A stretch of 9,905 nucleotides of DNA from Candidatus Delongbacteria bacterium (GTDB taxonomy: Bacteria > UBA4055): positions 1 to 9,905 of the forward strand of contig WTAK01000206.1 in NCBI GenBank assembly GCA_013139625.1, read 5' to 3'. This document shows positions 1-6,252 of this stretch, in pieces. The position numbers and the translations under genes are program-made. The notes beneath the pieces were generated by a model. That model saw nothing but the letters and a program-made list of their open reading frames with translations, was not told the DNA's origin and did not search any database. Within the stretch, counting starts at the first letter, position 1. Each line of letters opens with the position of its first letter.

Positions 1-1068
1 ATCTAACCCAGCTTCAAGTAAAACATTTGAAACTGAATATGACATTCCAAGGTTTGCAGAAACAGTTCTATTGAATTTAAGATGTATTTTACCTTCAGCA
101 TCTTCCAATTTGAATACTGAGAAAATATCTGTAGTAGCACCACCAATATCAACACCAACTACATTCTTATTCTGCAATTCACCGATCTTTTTTATAATAA
201 GTCCAACAGCACCCGGAGTAGGCATAATAGGTGCATCTGTCCACTTCATAAGCTTGTTATAACCGGGAGCCTGTTTCATAACATGCTCCATAAACAGATC
301 ATGTATCTTATCAGAAGCCGGTCTTAAATTTTCTCTTTCCAATGTAGGTCTTAGGTTAGGAACAATGCTTAGTGCAGTATCTTCTTCCAAGATATTTCTA
401 ATATCATCTTGAGCTCTTTGGTTTCCTGCATAGATCACAGGAAGTGCAAATCCTGCACCAAGTCTTGCTGTTGGTCTAGCAGATTTTACAAGCTCTGACA
501 TTCCAAAAACATGCTTAGGTTTAGCCTGATCAGTTTCACCTGCAATAAGGATCATATCAGGTCTTAAAGCTCTAATTCTTTCAATTTTTTCGTGAGGAAG
601 TCTTCCATCGTTGATAGCAAGTACATCCATAACGATCGCACCGGCACCAAGAGCAGCTCTCTGAGCAGATTCAGCAGTCATACCTTTAACAACTCCAAAT
701 ACCATCATTTGAAGTCCACCACCTGCAGATGAAGTTGATATATAAATATCACAACCTTCTTCAACGCCTTCAGGATTTACGGTTTTTCTTAAAACTTGTT
801 CATCAGCAACAAATTTTCTAGGTTTATTATAATATGGGCTGTTCTTAGCAGCGTCAGATTTGTAGTACTCTGTTGCCAATTCTTCAAGTTCCATTATAGC
901 GTTCAAAACACCTTTTGTTACATCCTCAAACGGTGCTTCAACTGTTGTAGGAGCTTCACCTCTTACAAGTTGACGATATTCGTTACCGACTTTTTCGATA
1001 AGGATCGCTTTTGTGGTTGTAGATCCACAATCGGTTGCAATGATCGTTGTTACTTCTTTGTTGGACAT
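1..1068 (-). CDS. glmL: GlmL/MutL-type ASKHA ATPase (glutamate mutase L family), 5' part, runs off left edge
   Basis: The visible 356 residues are the N-terminal part of a GlmL/MutL-family protein; the 3' end lies beyond the window. The family has an actin/Hsp70-like (ASKHA) nucleotide-binding fold and is associated with B12-dependent mutases such as glutamate mutase, where it is thought to maintain or reactivate the enzyme. Phosphate-1 loop: DCGSTTTK at about 13-20. Family motif STSSAGGGLQMMV: about 111-123. Second phosphate loop: VGVDIGGATTDIFSV, about 304-318. Conserved block: FNRTVSANLGMSYSVSNVL, about 332-350. Compared with the short GlmL form, about 40 extra residues precede STSSAGGG, as in the long form known from several anaerobes. 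The loop that is usually GG-x-DGG reads GETDQA (177-182). The start at 1068 is supported by a GAGG Shine-Dalgarno at 1074-1077 and by the ASKHA motif beginning shortly after. No mutase subunit is visible, so the partner enzyme is unknown. Family assignment is firm; the exact substrate pathway is inference. Confidence 0.9.
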   Translation of the reverse strand, partial: MSNKEVTTIIATDCGSTTTKAILIEKVGNEYRQLVRGEAPTTVEAPFEDVTKGVLNAIMELEELATEYYKSDAAKNSPYYNKPRKFVADEQVLRKTVNPEGVEEGCDIYISTSSAGGGLQMMVFGVVKGMTAESAQRAALGAGAIVMDVLAINDGRLPHEKIERIRALRPDMILIAGETDQAKPKHVFGMSELVKSARPTARLGAGFALPVIYAGNQRAQDDIRNILEEDTALSIVPNLRPTLERENLRPASDKIHDLFMEHVMKQAPGYNKLMKWTDAPIMPTPGAVGLIIKKIGELQNKNVVGVDIGGATTDIFSVFKLEDAEGKIHLKFNRTVSANLGMSYSVSNVLLEAGLD

Positions 1069-1225
1069 TCTTACCTCAGAATTTATATTAATATATACAT
1101 TATTACGCCATGTACTAAATCAAGTAAAGAATATATTTATAAATGATGTTTTTCGCAAGATTGTTTTTACAATTATTTTCTTGATTTATAAGTTTTTTTT
1201 CAACAATTTACTTATTGTGTAATTT

Positions 1226-1231
1226 AGAAGG
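1226..1231 (+). promoter_or_regulatory. Ribosome binding site that decides the start of the 1240 gene
   Basis: AGAAGG is followed by 8 bases and then ATG at 1240. The in-frame GTG at 1231 overlaps this site and has no Shine-Dalgarno of its own at the right distance, so ATG 1240 is preferred. Confidence 0.7.
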
Positions 1232-1239
1232 TGTTACCT

Positions 1240-1863
1240 ATGAAAGTAAAAACAATATTTTGGATCGGCTTAATTGCTTTAGGGCTGTGGTATTATTACG
1301 ATAGTCAGCCTATTACTTACGGACATGGTCAGATAGCTCCTAAAATTCCAGTTCAGAAACTGGCTTCAAAGAAGAAATTTAAATTTAGAGATGATTATGA
1401 AGTACTACCATTAGCTACTTTTGATATCACAGCAAGAGTTCTGTCAACAGAAAGGTATTGGTTAGATAAAGAAGCTAAGCTTGCTCCTGTAGATCTTGCA
1501 TTGGGTTGGGGACCAATGTCCGATGAAAAAGTTTTGGATGAACTTAAGATTAGTCAGAGAAATAGATGGTTCTATTGGAACTGTAAAAAATTTCCTATAC
1601 CGAAAAACCAGATGGAGCATAATGCAGCAAATATGCATTTAATCCCTGCAAATGATGAGATCGAAAGCAAGATAAAAAGTACTAAAAAGGGTAATCTTGT
1701 TAAGTTTAAAGGATTTTTGGTTAAAATGACTAAAGATAATGGTTGGCATTGGAAAAGTTCTCTTTCCAGAACGGATACAGGCAATGGAGCTTGTGAAGTT
1801 GTTTTTGTAGAGGAGTTTGAGATTATTTCTAAAGAGGAAACTCTAGCTAGAATAAAGAAATAA
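1240..1863 (+). CDS. Conserved membrane-anchored protein of unknown function
   Basis: A 207-residue protein whose function I cannot name. Residues 5-20 form one hydrophobic segment (TIFWIGLIALGLWYYY) without a lipobox or clear signal-peptidase site, so it is probably an N-terminal membrane anchor with the rest outside the cytoplasm. The body carries distinctive conserved-looking blocks: DYEVLPLATFDITARVLS (52-69), APVDLALGWGPMSD (82-95), the Trp/Tyr-rich RWFYW (109-113), NMHLIPA (131-137), a beta-rich GNLVKFKGFLVKM stretch (151-163), and WKSSLSRTDTGNGACEVVFVE (171-191). From memory, proteins with these blocks occur as conserved hypotheticals in many proteobacteria; that is recall, not a search. 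The GNLVKFKGFLV stretch resembles a small beta-barrel or OB-like strand pair, but this is a guess. Neighbours are a divergent glmL-type gene and a downstream lipoprotein gene 76 bases away. Being a real gene is near certain: clear Shine-Dalgarno, strong motif structure and full-length frame. Confidence 0.9.
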   Translation: MKVKTIFWIGLIALGLWYYYDSQPITYGHGQIAPKIPVQKLASKKKFKFRDDYEVLPLATFDITARVLSTERYWLDKEAKLAPVDLALGWGPMSDEKVLDELKISQRNRWFYWNCKKFPIPKNQMEHNAANMHLIPANDEIESKIKSTKKGNLVKFKGFLVKMTKDNGWHWKSSLSRTDTGNGACEVVFVEEFEIISKEETLARIKK

Positions 1864-1864
1864 T

Positions 1865-1891
1865 TTGACTAAATGTGTTATCAACTATAAC
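1865..1891 (+). promoter_or_regulatory. Possible promoter for the acidic lipoprotein gene
   Basis: TTGACT (1865-1870) and TATAAC (1886-1891) are each one base from the sigma70 consensus. The spacing is only 15 bases, shorter than the usual 16-18. It begins right after the stop of the upstream gene, so the lipoprotein may be expressed separately from it. Confidence 0.3.
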
Positions 1892-1939
1892 TTTTAGACA
1901 AGTTTAACTGTTAACAATAAGATAAATAGGAGTACAAAG

Positions 1940-2161
1940 ATGAAAAAATTCTTACTAAGAGTATTGTTGTCATTGCTAGTTGTTGCTTTCTTGGTTAGCT
2001 GTGCTAAGAAAGAAGAAGCAGCTGCAGGAGTTGCAGAAAAAGTAGATGTAGAAAAAACAGATACCGTAGTCGAAGAAGCAGTTGAAGTTGTTGAAGAGGC
2101 AGTTGAAGTTGTTGAAGAAGTCATTGAAGAGATTCCAGTGGAAACTCCAGAACCTAAATAA
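1940..2161 (+). CDS. Small acidic lipoprotein with heptad tandem repeat
   Basis: A 73-residue lipoprotein precursor. MKKFLLR is followed by a hydrophobic core and a lipobox LVSC, with Cys21 the predicted lipidated first residue after signal peptidase II cleavage. The next residues are AKK, with no Asp at +2, so outer-membrane sorting is plausible. The mature 53 residues are very acidic (16 Glu and 2 Asp against 5 Lys) and contain almost no aromatics. Residues 45-51 and 52-58 are identical heptads EEAVEVV, followed by a degenerate third unit EEVIEEI (59-65) and a Pro/Glu/Thr tail. The start is supported by AGGAGT at 1928-1933, six bases before ATG. Such low-complexity lipoproteins are common and usually fast-evolving. 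No enzymatic domain is present and I do not recognise a family. A structural or envelope-spacer role would be inference. The antisense frame is only the complement of the repeat. Confidence 0.8.
   Translation: MKKFLLRVLLSLLVVAFLVSCAKKEEAAAGVAEKVDVEKTDTVVEEAVEVVEEAVEVVEEVIEEIPVETPEPK
2072..2113 (+). repeat. Two tandem 21-bp units inside the lipoprotein gene
   Basis: Units 2072-2092 and 2093-2113 differ at one base (gaa against gag) and both encode EEAVEVV. A third, more diverged unit starts at 2114. The near identity at silent positions suggests a recent duplication rather than selection on protein alone. Confidence 0.85.
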
Positions 2162-2164
2162 AAT

Positions 2165-2222
2165 AAAGTTAAAATGGACTCATCACCTGTGGTGGGTCCT
2201 ACTTTGTTTTGTCTCTTTTTTT
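2165..2222 (+). terminator. Rho-independent terminator, possibly bidirectional
   Basis: An interrupted stem pairs AAAGT (2165-2169) with ACTTT (2201-2205), GGAC (2176-2179) with GTCC (2196-2199) and CACC (2184-2187) with GGTG (2191-2194), closing on a TGT loop. A T-rich run follows at about 2206-2222. It lies between the convergent lipoprotein and radical SAM genes. The complement of the A-rich 2161-2174 gives a modest T-rich tail on the other strand, so it could serve both. The internal loops make it a moderate rather than strong hairpin. Confidence 0.6.
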
Positions 2223-3216
2223 ATTTGATCTTCTTTCCTACGAAAAATTCTTTGAAAAATGGACCTGTTGCATCTAAGAAATCTCCTACTCCACTAAATC
2301 TTGAAGTTGCAAAATATTGATACCATCCACATTGTCTTGTGCAATTTGCCATGGTTTTTCTGTCATTGATTGCTTGTGAACTATTTAAAAATGTCATTAA
2401 ATCTTCATCTTGGAGTTTTATTCTCTTTTTCTGTAGTGTCCTGCAAGGATAAAACAATGAACCATCAGCATCTATGATTATTGAACTTGGGCTACAACCA
2501 CCTTTTTTCTTTTTTACTTCTTTAAAGTATGAATTCGGAGTAATAATTGTCTCAGGATATACTTTCTTTAATCTCTTAATCTCTTTTTCAAGTTTATCAA
2601 AATCCGGAAAATGATCTTCAGTGTTGTCAAGATGTACTGCAGGCATTAGGAGTATCTTACTTCCAGAATTGTAACATCTTTTCACTTTATCCTCAACATA
2701 AGGTTGGTCTTCCTTTGCAACTACTGTCTGAACACATACTATCATGTCAAATTTATTGATCTCTTCCAGTGAATCGAACAAATGCATGTTATCATGTCCT
2801 TCATCAATAGAGATATGAAGAAAGTCGATATATTTCTGGTATTTTTTCCAAGGATATTCAAGTAGATTCTTTTGACTAGTAGTAAAAAGTAGGTAAAAAG
2901 GTTGCTTATATGTTTCTTTTAATATTTCTTCGATATCATCTCTTAAAAGTGGTTCTCCGCCTTCTAACGACAATAGGAATAATGATGATTGTCCAAGATT
3001 TCTGATTATTTTCTTTAGGTCTTCAGTTGGGAGATCAGGTGTTTGAAAATATTTCATATCACAAAATTTACAGTGGAAATGGCATCTTGAAGTTACTTTT
3101 AAGGATGCATAGAAAGGGAATTTTTCATTTATGAAATTTCTTCCTGAATATTTTAAAACATCGAGGTATCTGCTGAATGATAATTTTCTGATTTTTTTTC
3201 TTGGCATTGCTTTCAT
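2221..3216 (-). CDS. Radical SAM protein with C-terminal auxiliary-cluster cysteines
   Basis: A 331-residue radical S-adenosylmethionine enzyme. The cluster motif CxxxCxxC is at Cys45, Cys49 and Cys52 (CHFHCKFC), following the usual first strand (FYASLKVTSR). The SAM-binding GGEP motif is at 86-89 (LSLEGGEPLLRDD). The C-terminal part has Cys241 (GGCSPSS), Cys258 (DGSLFYPCRTL), Cys292 and Cys296 (NCTRQCGW). This layout matches SPASM/twitch-type domains, which bind an auxiliary [4Fe-4S] cluster and occur in peptide- or protein-modifying and other radical SAM enzymes. The reaction cannot be told from sequence alone. No obvious precursor peptide or partner enzyme is adjacent; it sits alone, divergent from thpR and convergent with the lipoprotein gene. 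The N-terminus is uncertain: ATG at 3216 and at 3207 both lack a strong Shine-Dalgarno. The family call is firm, the function unknown. Confidence 0.9.
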   Translation of the reverse strand: MKAMPRKKIRKLSFSRYLDVLKYSGRNFINEKFPFYASLKVTSRCHFHCKFCDMKYFQTPDLPTEDLKKIIRNLGQSSLFLLSLEGGEPLLRDDIEEILKETYKQPFYLLFTTSQKNLLEYPWKKYQKYIDFLHISIDEGHDNMHLFDSLEEINKFDMIVCVQTVVAKEDQPYVEDKVKRCYNSGSKILLMPAVHLDNTEDHFPDFDKLEKEIKRLKKVYPETIITPNSYFKEVKKKKGGCSPSSIIIDADGSLFYPCRTLQKKRIKLQDEDLMTFLNSSQAINDRKTMANCTRQCGWYQYFATSRFSGVGDFLDATGPFFKEFFVGKKIK

Positions 3217-3295
3217 TCCGAAGTCAAATATTAATAGGTAGAAAAGTACAAAAAATAGATAAGTTTAACAAGAAAAGAATGATATAAAAAATATT

Positions 3296-3373
3296 CGTAG
3301 GGGAGACCTCCTACGGTCTCCCGCTTTTGGAATTATTTACTGAAGTGGGTAGGCGTGGGAGCCTACCCGTACG
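3296..3373. repeat. REP-doublet (REPIN-like) element: two inverted 29-nt hairpin units
   Basis: Unit 1 (3296-3324, + strand) and unit 2 (3345-3373, - strand) face each other across a 20-nt AT-rich spacer. Each unit starts CGTA, then has an 8-bp perfect stem around a 6-nt loop. Unit 1: GGGAGACC, loop TCCTAC, GGTCTCCC. Unit 2 read on -: GGGTAGGC, loop TCCCAC, GCCTACCC. The four inner stem positions differ between units on both sides and every pair is preserved. Both units are 20/29 G+C in a strongly AT-rich gap. The element lies upstream of two divergent genes, so it is not a terminator for either. This is the architecture of REP sequences and REPINs, which are mobilised by RAYT transposases; none is in this window. 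Calling it REP is inference from structure. Confidence 0.7.
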
Positions 3374-3409
3374 GATACGATTTATAGGTTCAATAAAATT
3401 TTATTTCAA

Positions 3410-3438
3410 TTGATAAAAAAAAGGTATGTTAATATATT
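3410..3438 (+). promoter_or_regulatory. Sigma70-type promoter for thpR
   Basis: TTGATA (3410-3415), a 17-base spacer and TATATT (3433-3438) give five of six matches at both boxes. Transcription would start near 3445, leaving a leader of about 25 bases. A perfect TATAAT at 3450-3455 is an alternative -10, but its upstream -35 (TGTTAA) is poor. The promoter lies downstream of the paired hairpin element. Confidence 0.55.
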
Positions 3439-3469
3439 GAAGTGTAGATTATAATTATTAGGGTATATC

Positions 3470-4069
3470 ATGGAAGGATACAAAAGACTTTTTATAGCGG
3501 CTAAGGCAAATGTTGAACCTGCGCTTGAGAAATATATTTCATCACTTCAAGATTTATTTGAAGGTTCAAAGATAAAATGGGTGCAAACAGAAAATACGCA
3601 TTTGACATTGAAATTCTTAGGAAAGACAGCTACTGATAAGATAGAGAAGATCAAGATCGAACTATTTGAAATAGCTAAAAATAATGAACCGTTTGATATG
3701 AGGATCCAAGGATCAGGTGTTTTTAAAGATTTTTTTAGACCTACAATATTGTGGGTAGGAGTTAGGGATCATGATCCATTTGATAAGCTAAAGAATGATA
3801 TTGAAAATACGATGGAAAAACTGGATTTTCCGATAGATTATAACCGATTCAAACCTCATTTGACTATTGCTAGGATAAAAGAAATAAATAAAAGGGATGA
3901 ATTTGAAAAATTCGTTCGAGGTTATGAACACATGTTATTTCAAATGATACACATTGAAGAAATTATTTTATATGAAAGTATTCTAAATCCTGAAGGTCCT
4001 ACTTATGTTGAGCTTGAGAAGTTTAAGATAGGGAAGAGTGAAAGTGGGTTTGAAGTGGATCGATTTTAA
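3470..4069 (+). CDS. thpR: RNA 2',3'-cyclic phosphodiesterase / 2'-5' RNA ligase family (2H phosphoesterase)
   Basis: A 199-residue 2H phosphoesterase. The two catalytic H-x-T motifs are THLTLKFLG (His at about residue 44) and PHLTIARIK (His at about 128), in the expected N- and C-terminal halves of the duplicated fold. The opening KRLFIAAKANVEPALEKYI is typical of bacterial ThpR, as is the Y-E-S segment before the C-terminal strand (ILYESILNPEGPTYVELEKF). Members hydrolyse 2',3'-cyclic phosphate ends of RNA and can join tRNA halves through a 2'-5' bond in vitro; the cellular role is poorly settled. Length is close to the usual 180-200. The start at 3470 has AGGGT six bases upstream, and the conserved strand begins four residues in. 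The 3' end overlaps the convergent uvrB by four bases. The family call is firm; the natural substrate is not known from sequence. Confidence 0.93.
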   Translation: MEGYKRLFIAAKANVEPALEKYISSLQDLFEGSKIKWVQTENTHLTLKFLGKTATDKIEKIKIELFEIAKNNEPFDMRIQGSGVFKDFFRPTILWVGVRDHDPFDKLKNDIENTMEKLDFPIDYNRFKPHLTIARIKEINKRDEFEKFVRGYEHMLFQMIHIEEIILYESILNPEGPTYVELEKFKIGKSESGFEVDRF

Positions 4070-6060
4070 ATCCTCTCCTCAATCAACCCTTCCAAGATCC
4101 GTATTCTATCTCGGTATTCAGCCGCTTTTTCAAATTCAAGTTTTTCGGCAGCTTCGTTCATCAATGCATCAAGTTCGATAATCTCATTCTTTGCTTCTTT
4201 AATCTCTTTATATTCAGTTTTTTTCTCTTTGACTTCTAGCTTTTTAAGTTGCTCACTCATCTGAGTTTGCTTGATAATATCTTCAGTGGATTTATAAATA
4301 GTTCTCGGAGTGATATTATTTTTCAGATTGTATTCTTCCTGAACTTTTCTTCTTCTGGCTGTTTCAGAGATACATGCTTCCATTGATCGAGTTATCTTGT
4401 CGCCATAGAATATAACCCTTCCATTTACATTTCTAGCAGCTCTTCCGGATGTTTGAAGCAATGATCTTCGATCTCTGAGAAATCCTTCTCTATCCGCATC
4501 TAAAATGCCGATAAAGGATACTTCTGGTAAGTCAAGTCCTTCTCTCAGCAGATTTATACCTACCAACACATCAAACTTACCAATTCTAAGATCTCTGATA
4601 AGTTTTACCCGATCCAACGACATTATTTCACTGTGAAGATATCTTGCTCTTATTCCATTTTCTTTAAGGAAAGTTGTAAGGTCTTCCGACATTCTTTTTG
4701 TCAGAGTTGTAACGAGCACTTTTTCTTTCTTATCAGTTGTTTTCTTGATCTCTTCCATCAAGTCATCAATTTGTCCTTTTGAAGGTCTTACTTCAATAAT
4801 CGGATCAAGGATTCCAGTCGGTCTAATTATTTGCTCAATTATCAAACCATTGGACTTTTCAAGTTCATATTCTGCCGGAGTTGCAGAAAGGTATAAAGTT
4901 TTACCAGTAACCTCTTCAAATTCTTCGAACTGCAATGGTCTGTTATCCAAAGCTGAAGGCAATCTGAAACCATAATCGACCAAAGTAGTCTTTCTTGAAC
5001 GATCACCTTTGTACATTGCTCTAACTTGCGGTATAGTGGCATGAGATTCATCGATTATCATTAAAAAATCATCAGGTAGGAAATCTATCAGACAATACGG
5101 TCTTTGACCGGGCTGTCTTCCTGAAATGTGCCTGGAATAATTTTCAATTCCTGGACAAAACCCCATTTCTTTGAGAAATTCGATATCCATTTTTGTTCGA
5201 TTCTCTATTCTCTGAGCTTCAACCAGCATATTTCTATTTTGAAAGTAAGGAACTCGTGTTTCGAGTTCTTCTTCTATGAGTTTAATTGCTTTTTTTAATT
5301 TTGGTTGAGTAACAACAAAATGTTTTGCAGGATAAATATTTATTTCTTCCAATACTTCAATGACTCTACCGGTTAGAAAATTTATTATCTCAATTCTTTC
5401 AATCTCATCACCGAAAGTATGAAGTCTGATACCTGTGTCATCATAAGCAGGATGAATATCTATAATGTCGCCTTTTATCCTGAATTTACCATTAGAAAGC
5501 TCATAGTTATTTCTCTCATATTGCATTTCTACCAAAGCTTGAAAAAATGTATTTCGATCCAGCAGATCGCCGGTATGAATAGCCGTAGAAAGTTCTTTAT
5601 AATCATCAGGCGATCCAAGTCCGTAAATACAGCTGACAGATGCTACTATAATCACATCATTACGGGAAATAAGAGATGATGTTGCTCTAAGTCTAAGTTT
5701 TTCAATTTCAGCATTCGCTGAAGTAGTTTTTTCAATGTAAATATCTCTTGTTGGCATGTAAGCTTCAGGTTGGTAATAATCGTAATAGCTGATGAAAAAC
5801 TCTACTGCATTATCAGGGAAAAATTCTTTGATCTCTCCATATAGCTGAGCAGCCAATGTTTTATTATGTGAAAGAATTAAAGTAGGCTTATTAAGTTTTT
5901 CGATTACATTTGCCATTGTAAAGGTCTTACCACTTCCTGTTACTCCAAGAAGGGTTTGTTTCTCAACACCTGCTTTGAAATTATTATAGATCTGCTCTAT
6001 TGCTTCAGGCTGGTCTCCGGTTGGCGAGAATGGTGATATTAGTTTGAATTTATTTTTCAT
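4066..6060 (-). CDS. uvrB: Excinuclease ABC subunit B (UvrB)
   Basis: A complete 664-residue UvrB, the damage-verifying helicase-like subunit of nucleotide excision repair. It receives the lesion from UvrA and then recruits the nuclease UvrC. Features in order: the N-terminal F-x-P-x-GDQP signature (11-18), Walker A GVTGSGKT (39-46), and the beta-hairpin region with YYDYYQPEAY (92-101), which pins DNA strands. Then follow the Walker B DESH box (337-340), SATPAEYE (392-399), LLREGLDLPEV (504-514), motif VI QTSGRAARN (536-544), and a C-terminal UVR domain (about 626-661, ELDALMNEAAEKLEFEKAA) that contacts UvrC. A charged Lys/Glu linker at about 605-625 precedes the UVR domain. Length is normal and no key residue is missing. 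The start at 6060 fits the family N-terminus but has no good Shine-Dalgarno. It is transcribed alone, divergent from bamA, with its stop overlapping thpR. Confidence 0.98.
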   Translation of the reverse strand: MKNKFKLISPFSPTGDQPEAIEQIYNNFKAGVEKQTLLGVTGSGKTFTMANVIEKLNKPTLILSHNKTLAAQLYGEIKEFFPDNAVEFFISYYDYYQPEAYMPTRDIYIEKTTSANAEIEKLRLRATSSLISRNDVIIVASVSCIYGLGSPDDYKELSTAIHTGDLLDRNTFFQALVEMQYERNNYELSNGKFRIKGDIIDIHPAYDDTGIRLHTFGDEIERIEIINFLTGRVIEVLEEINIYPAKHFVVTQPKLKKAIKLIEEELETRVPYFQNRNMLVEAQRIENRTKMDIEFLKEMGFCPGIENYSRHISGRQPGQRPYCLIDFLPDDFLMIIDESHATIPQVRAMYKGDRSRKTTLVDYGFRLPSALDNRPLQFEEFEEVTGKTLYLSATPAEYELEKSNGLIIEQIIRPTGILDPIIEVRPSKGQIDDLMEEIKKTTDKKEKVLVTTLTKRMSEDLTTFLKENGIRARYLHSEIMSLDRVKLIRDLRIGKFDVLVGINLLREGLDLPEVSFIGILDADREGFLRDRRSLLQTSGRAARNVNGRVIFYGDKITRSMEACISETARRRKVQEEYNLKNNITPRTIYKSTEDIIKQTQMSEQLKKLEVKEKKTEYKEIKEAKNEIIELDALMNEAAEKLEFEKAAEYRDRIRILEGLIEERI

Positions 6061-6084
6061 TAAATCGAATTTAAAGATTGATCG

Positions 6085-6096
6085 TTGTAATTACAA
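6085..6096. repeat. Perfect 12-bp palindrome upstream of uvrB
   Basis: TTGTAATTACAA lies 24 bases before the uvrB start codon, in its likely leader or promoter. It could be an operator, but 12-bp palindromes arise by chance in DNA this AT-rich, and it does not match a LexA box that I know. Confidence 0.25.
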
Positions 6097-6182
6097 GAAT
6101 AAAAAGAACAATTTACATTTTATTGCGTATAAAATAAAAATTAAAACAGGTAAGATGCCCAGATATGTTCAAATTTAATAGC

Positions 6183-6211
6183 TTGACATTTATTAAACCA
6201 AAAGTTAAATT
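6183..6211 (+). promoter_or_regulatory. Sigma70-type promoter for bamA-skp
   Basis: A consensus -35 TTGACA (6183-6188), exactly 17 bases, then TAAATT (6206-6211; four of six). Transcription would begin near 6218, giving a leader of about 35 bases that includes the AAGGA ribosome site at 6243-6247. It points away from uvrB in the divergent gap. Confidence 0.55.
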
Positions 6212-6252
6212 CTGCACGTATGTAAACTAAATATATTATTACAAGGACTTAA

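Noticed and set aside
796..1222. Open frames on + across the start of the GlmL-type gene
   Set aside because: They are largely antisense to a strongly conserved protein, and their translations are Phe/Ile/Cys-rich with no domain pattern.
1231..1239. GTG start for the conserved membrane protein
   Set aside because: The GTG overlaps the ribosome site that fits ATG 1240, and the added residues MLP disturb nothing but gain no support.
1894..2124. Ser/Thr-rich open frame on the - strand
   Set aside because: It is the complement of the Glu/Val repeat in the lipoprotein gene, with no ribosome site and a repeat-driven composition.
3296..3315. Alternative hairpin CGTAGGGG / AGAC / CTCCTACG within the first repeat unit
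   Set aside because: It competes with the 8-bp/6-nt hairpin, but the matching positions in unit 2 give only six of eight pairs, whereas the main fold is fully compensated. The alternative looks incidental.
3296..3373. CRISPR-like repeat-spacer-repeat
   Set aside because: There are only two units, they are inverted rather than direct, and the spacer is 20 nt. No cas gene is present.
3296..3373. Terminator pair
   Set aside because: The element lies upstream of both flanking genes, which diverge, and neither hairpin is followed by a long T-run.
4745..5679. Open frames on + inside uvrB
   Set aside because: Antisense shadows of UvrB codons, without ribosome sites or recognisable motifs.
6085..6096. 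LexA-type SOS operator upstream of uvrB
   Set aside because: The palindrome TTGTAATTACAA matches neither CTG-N10-CAG nor GAAC-N4-GTTC. It is kept only as a low-confidence repeat.
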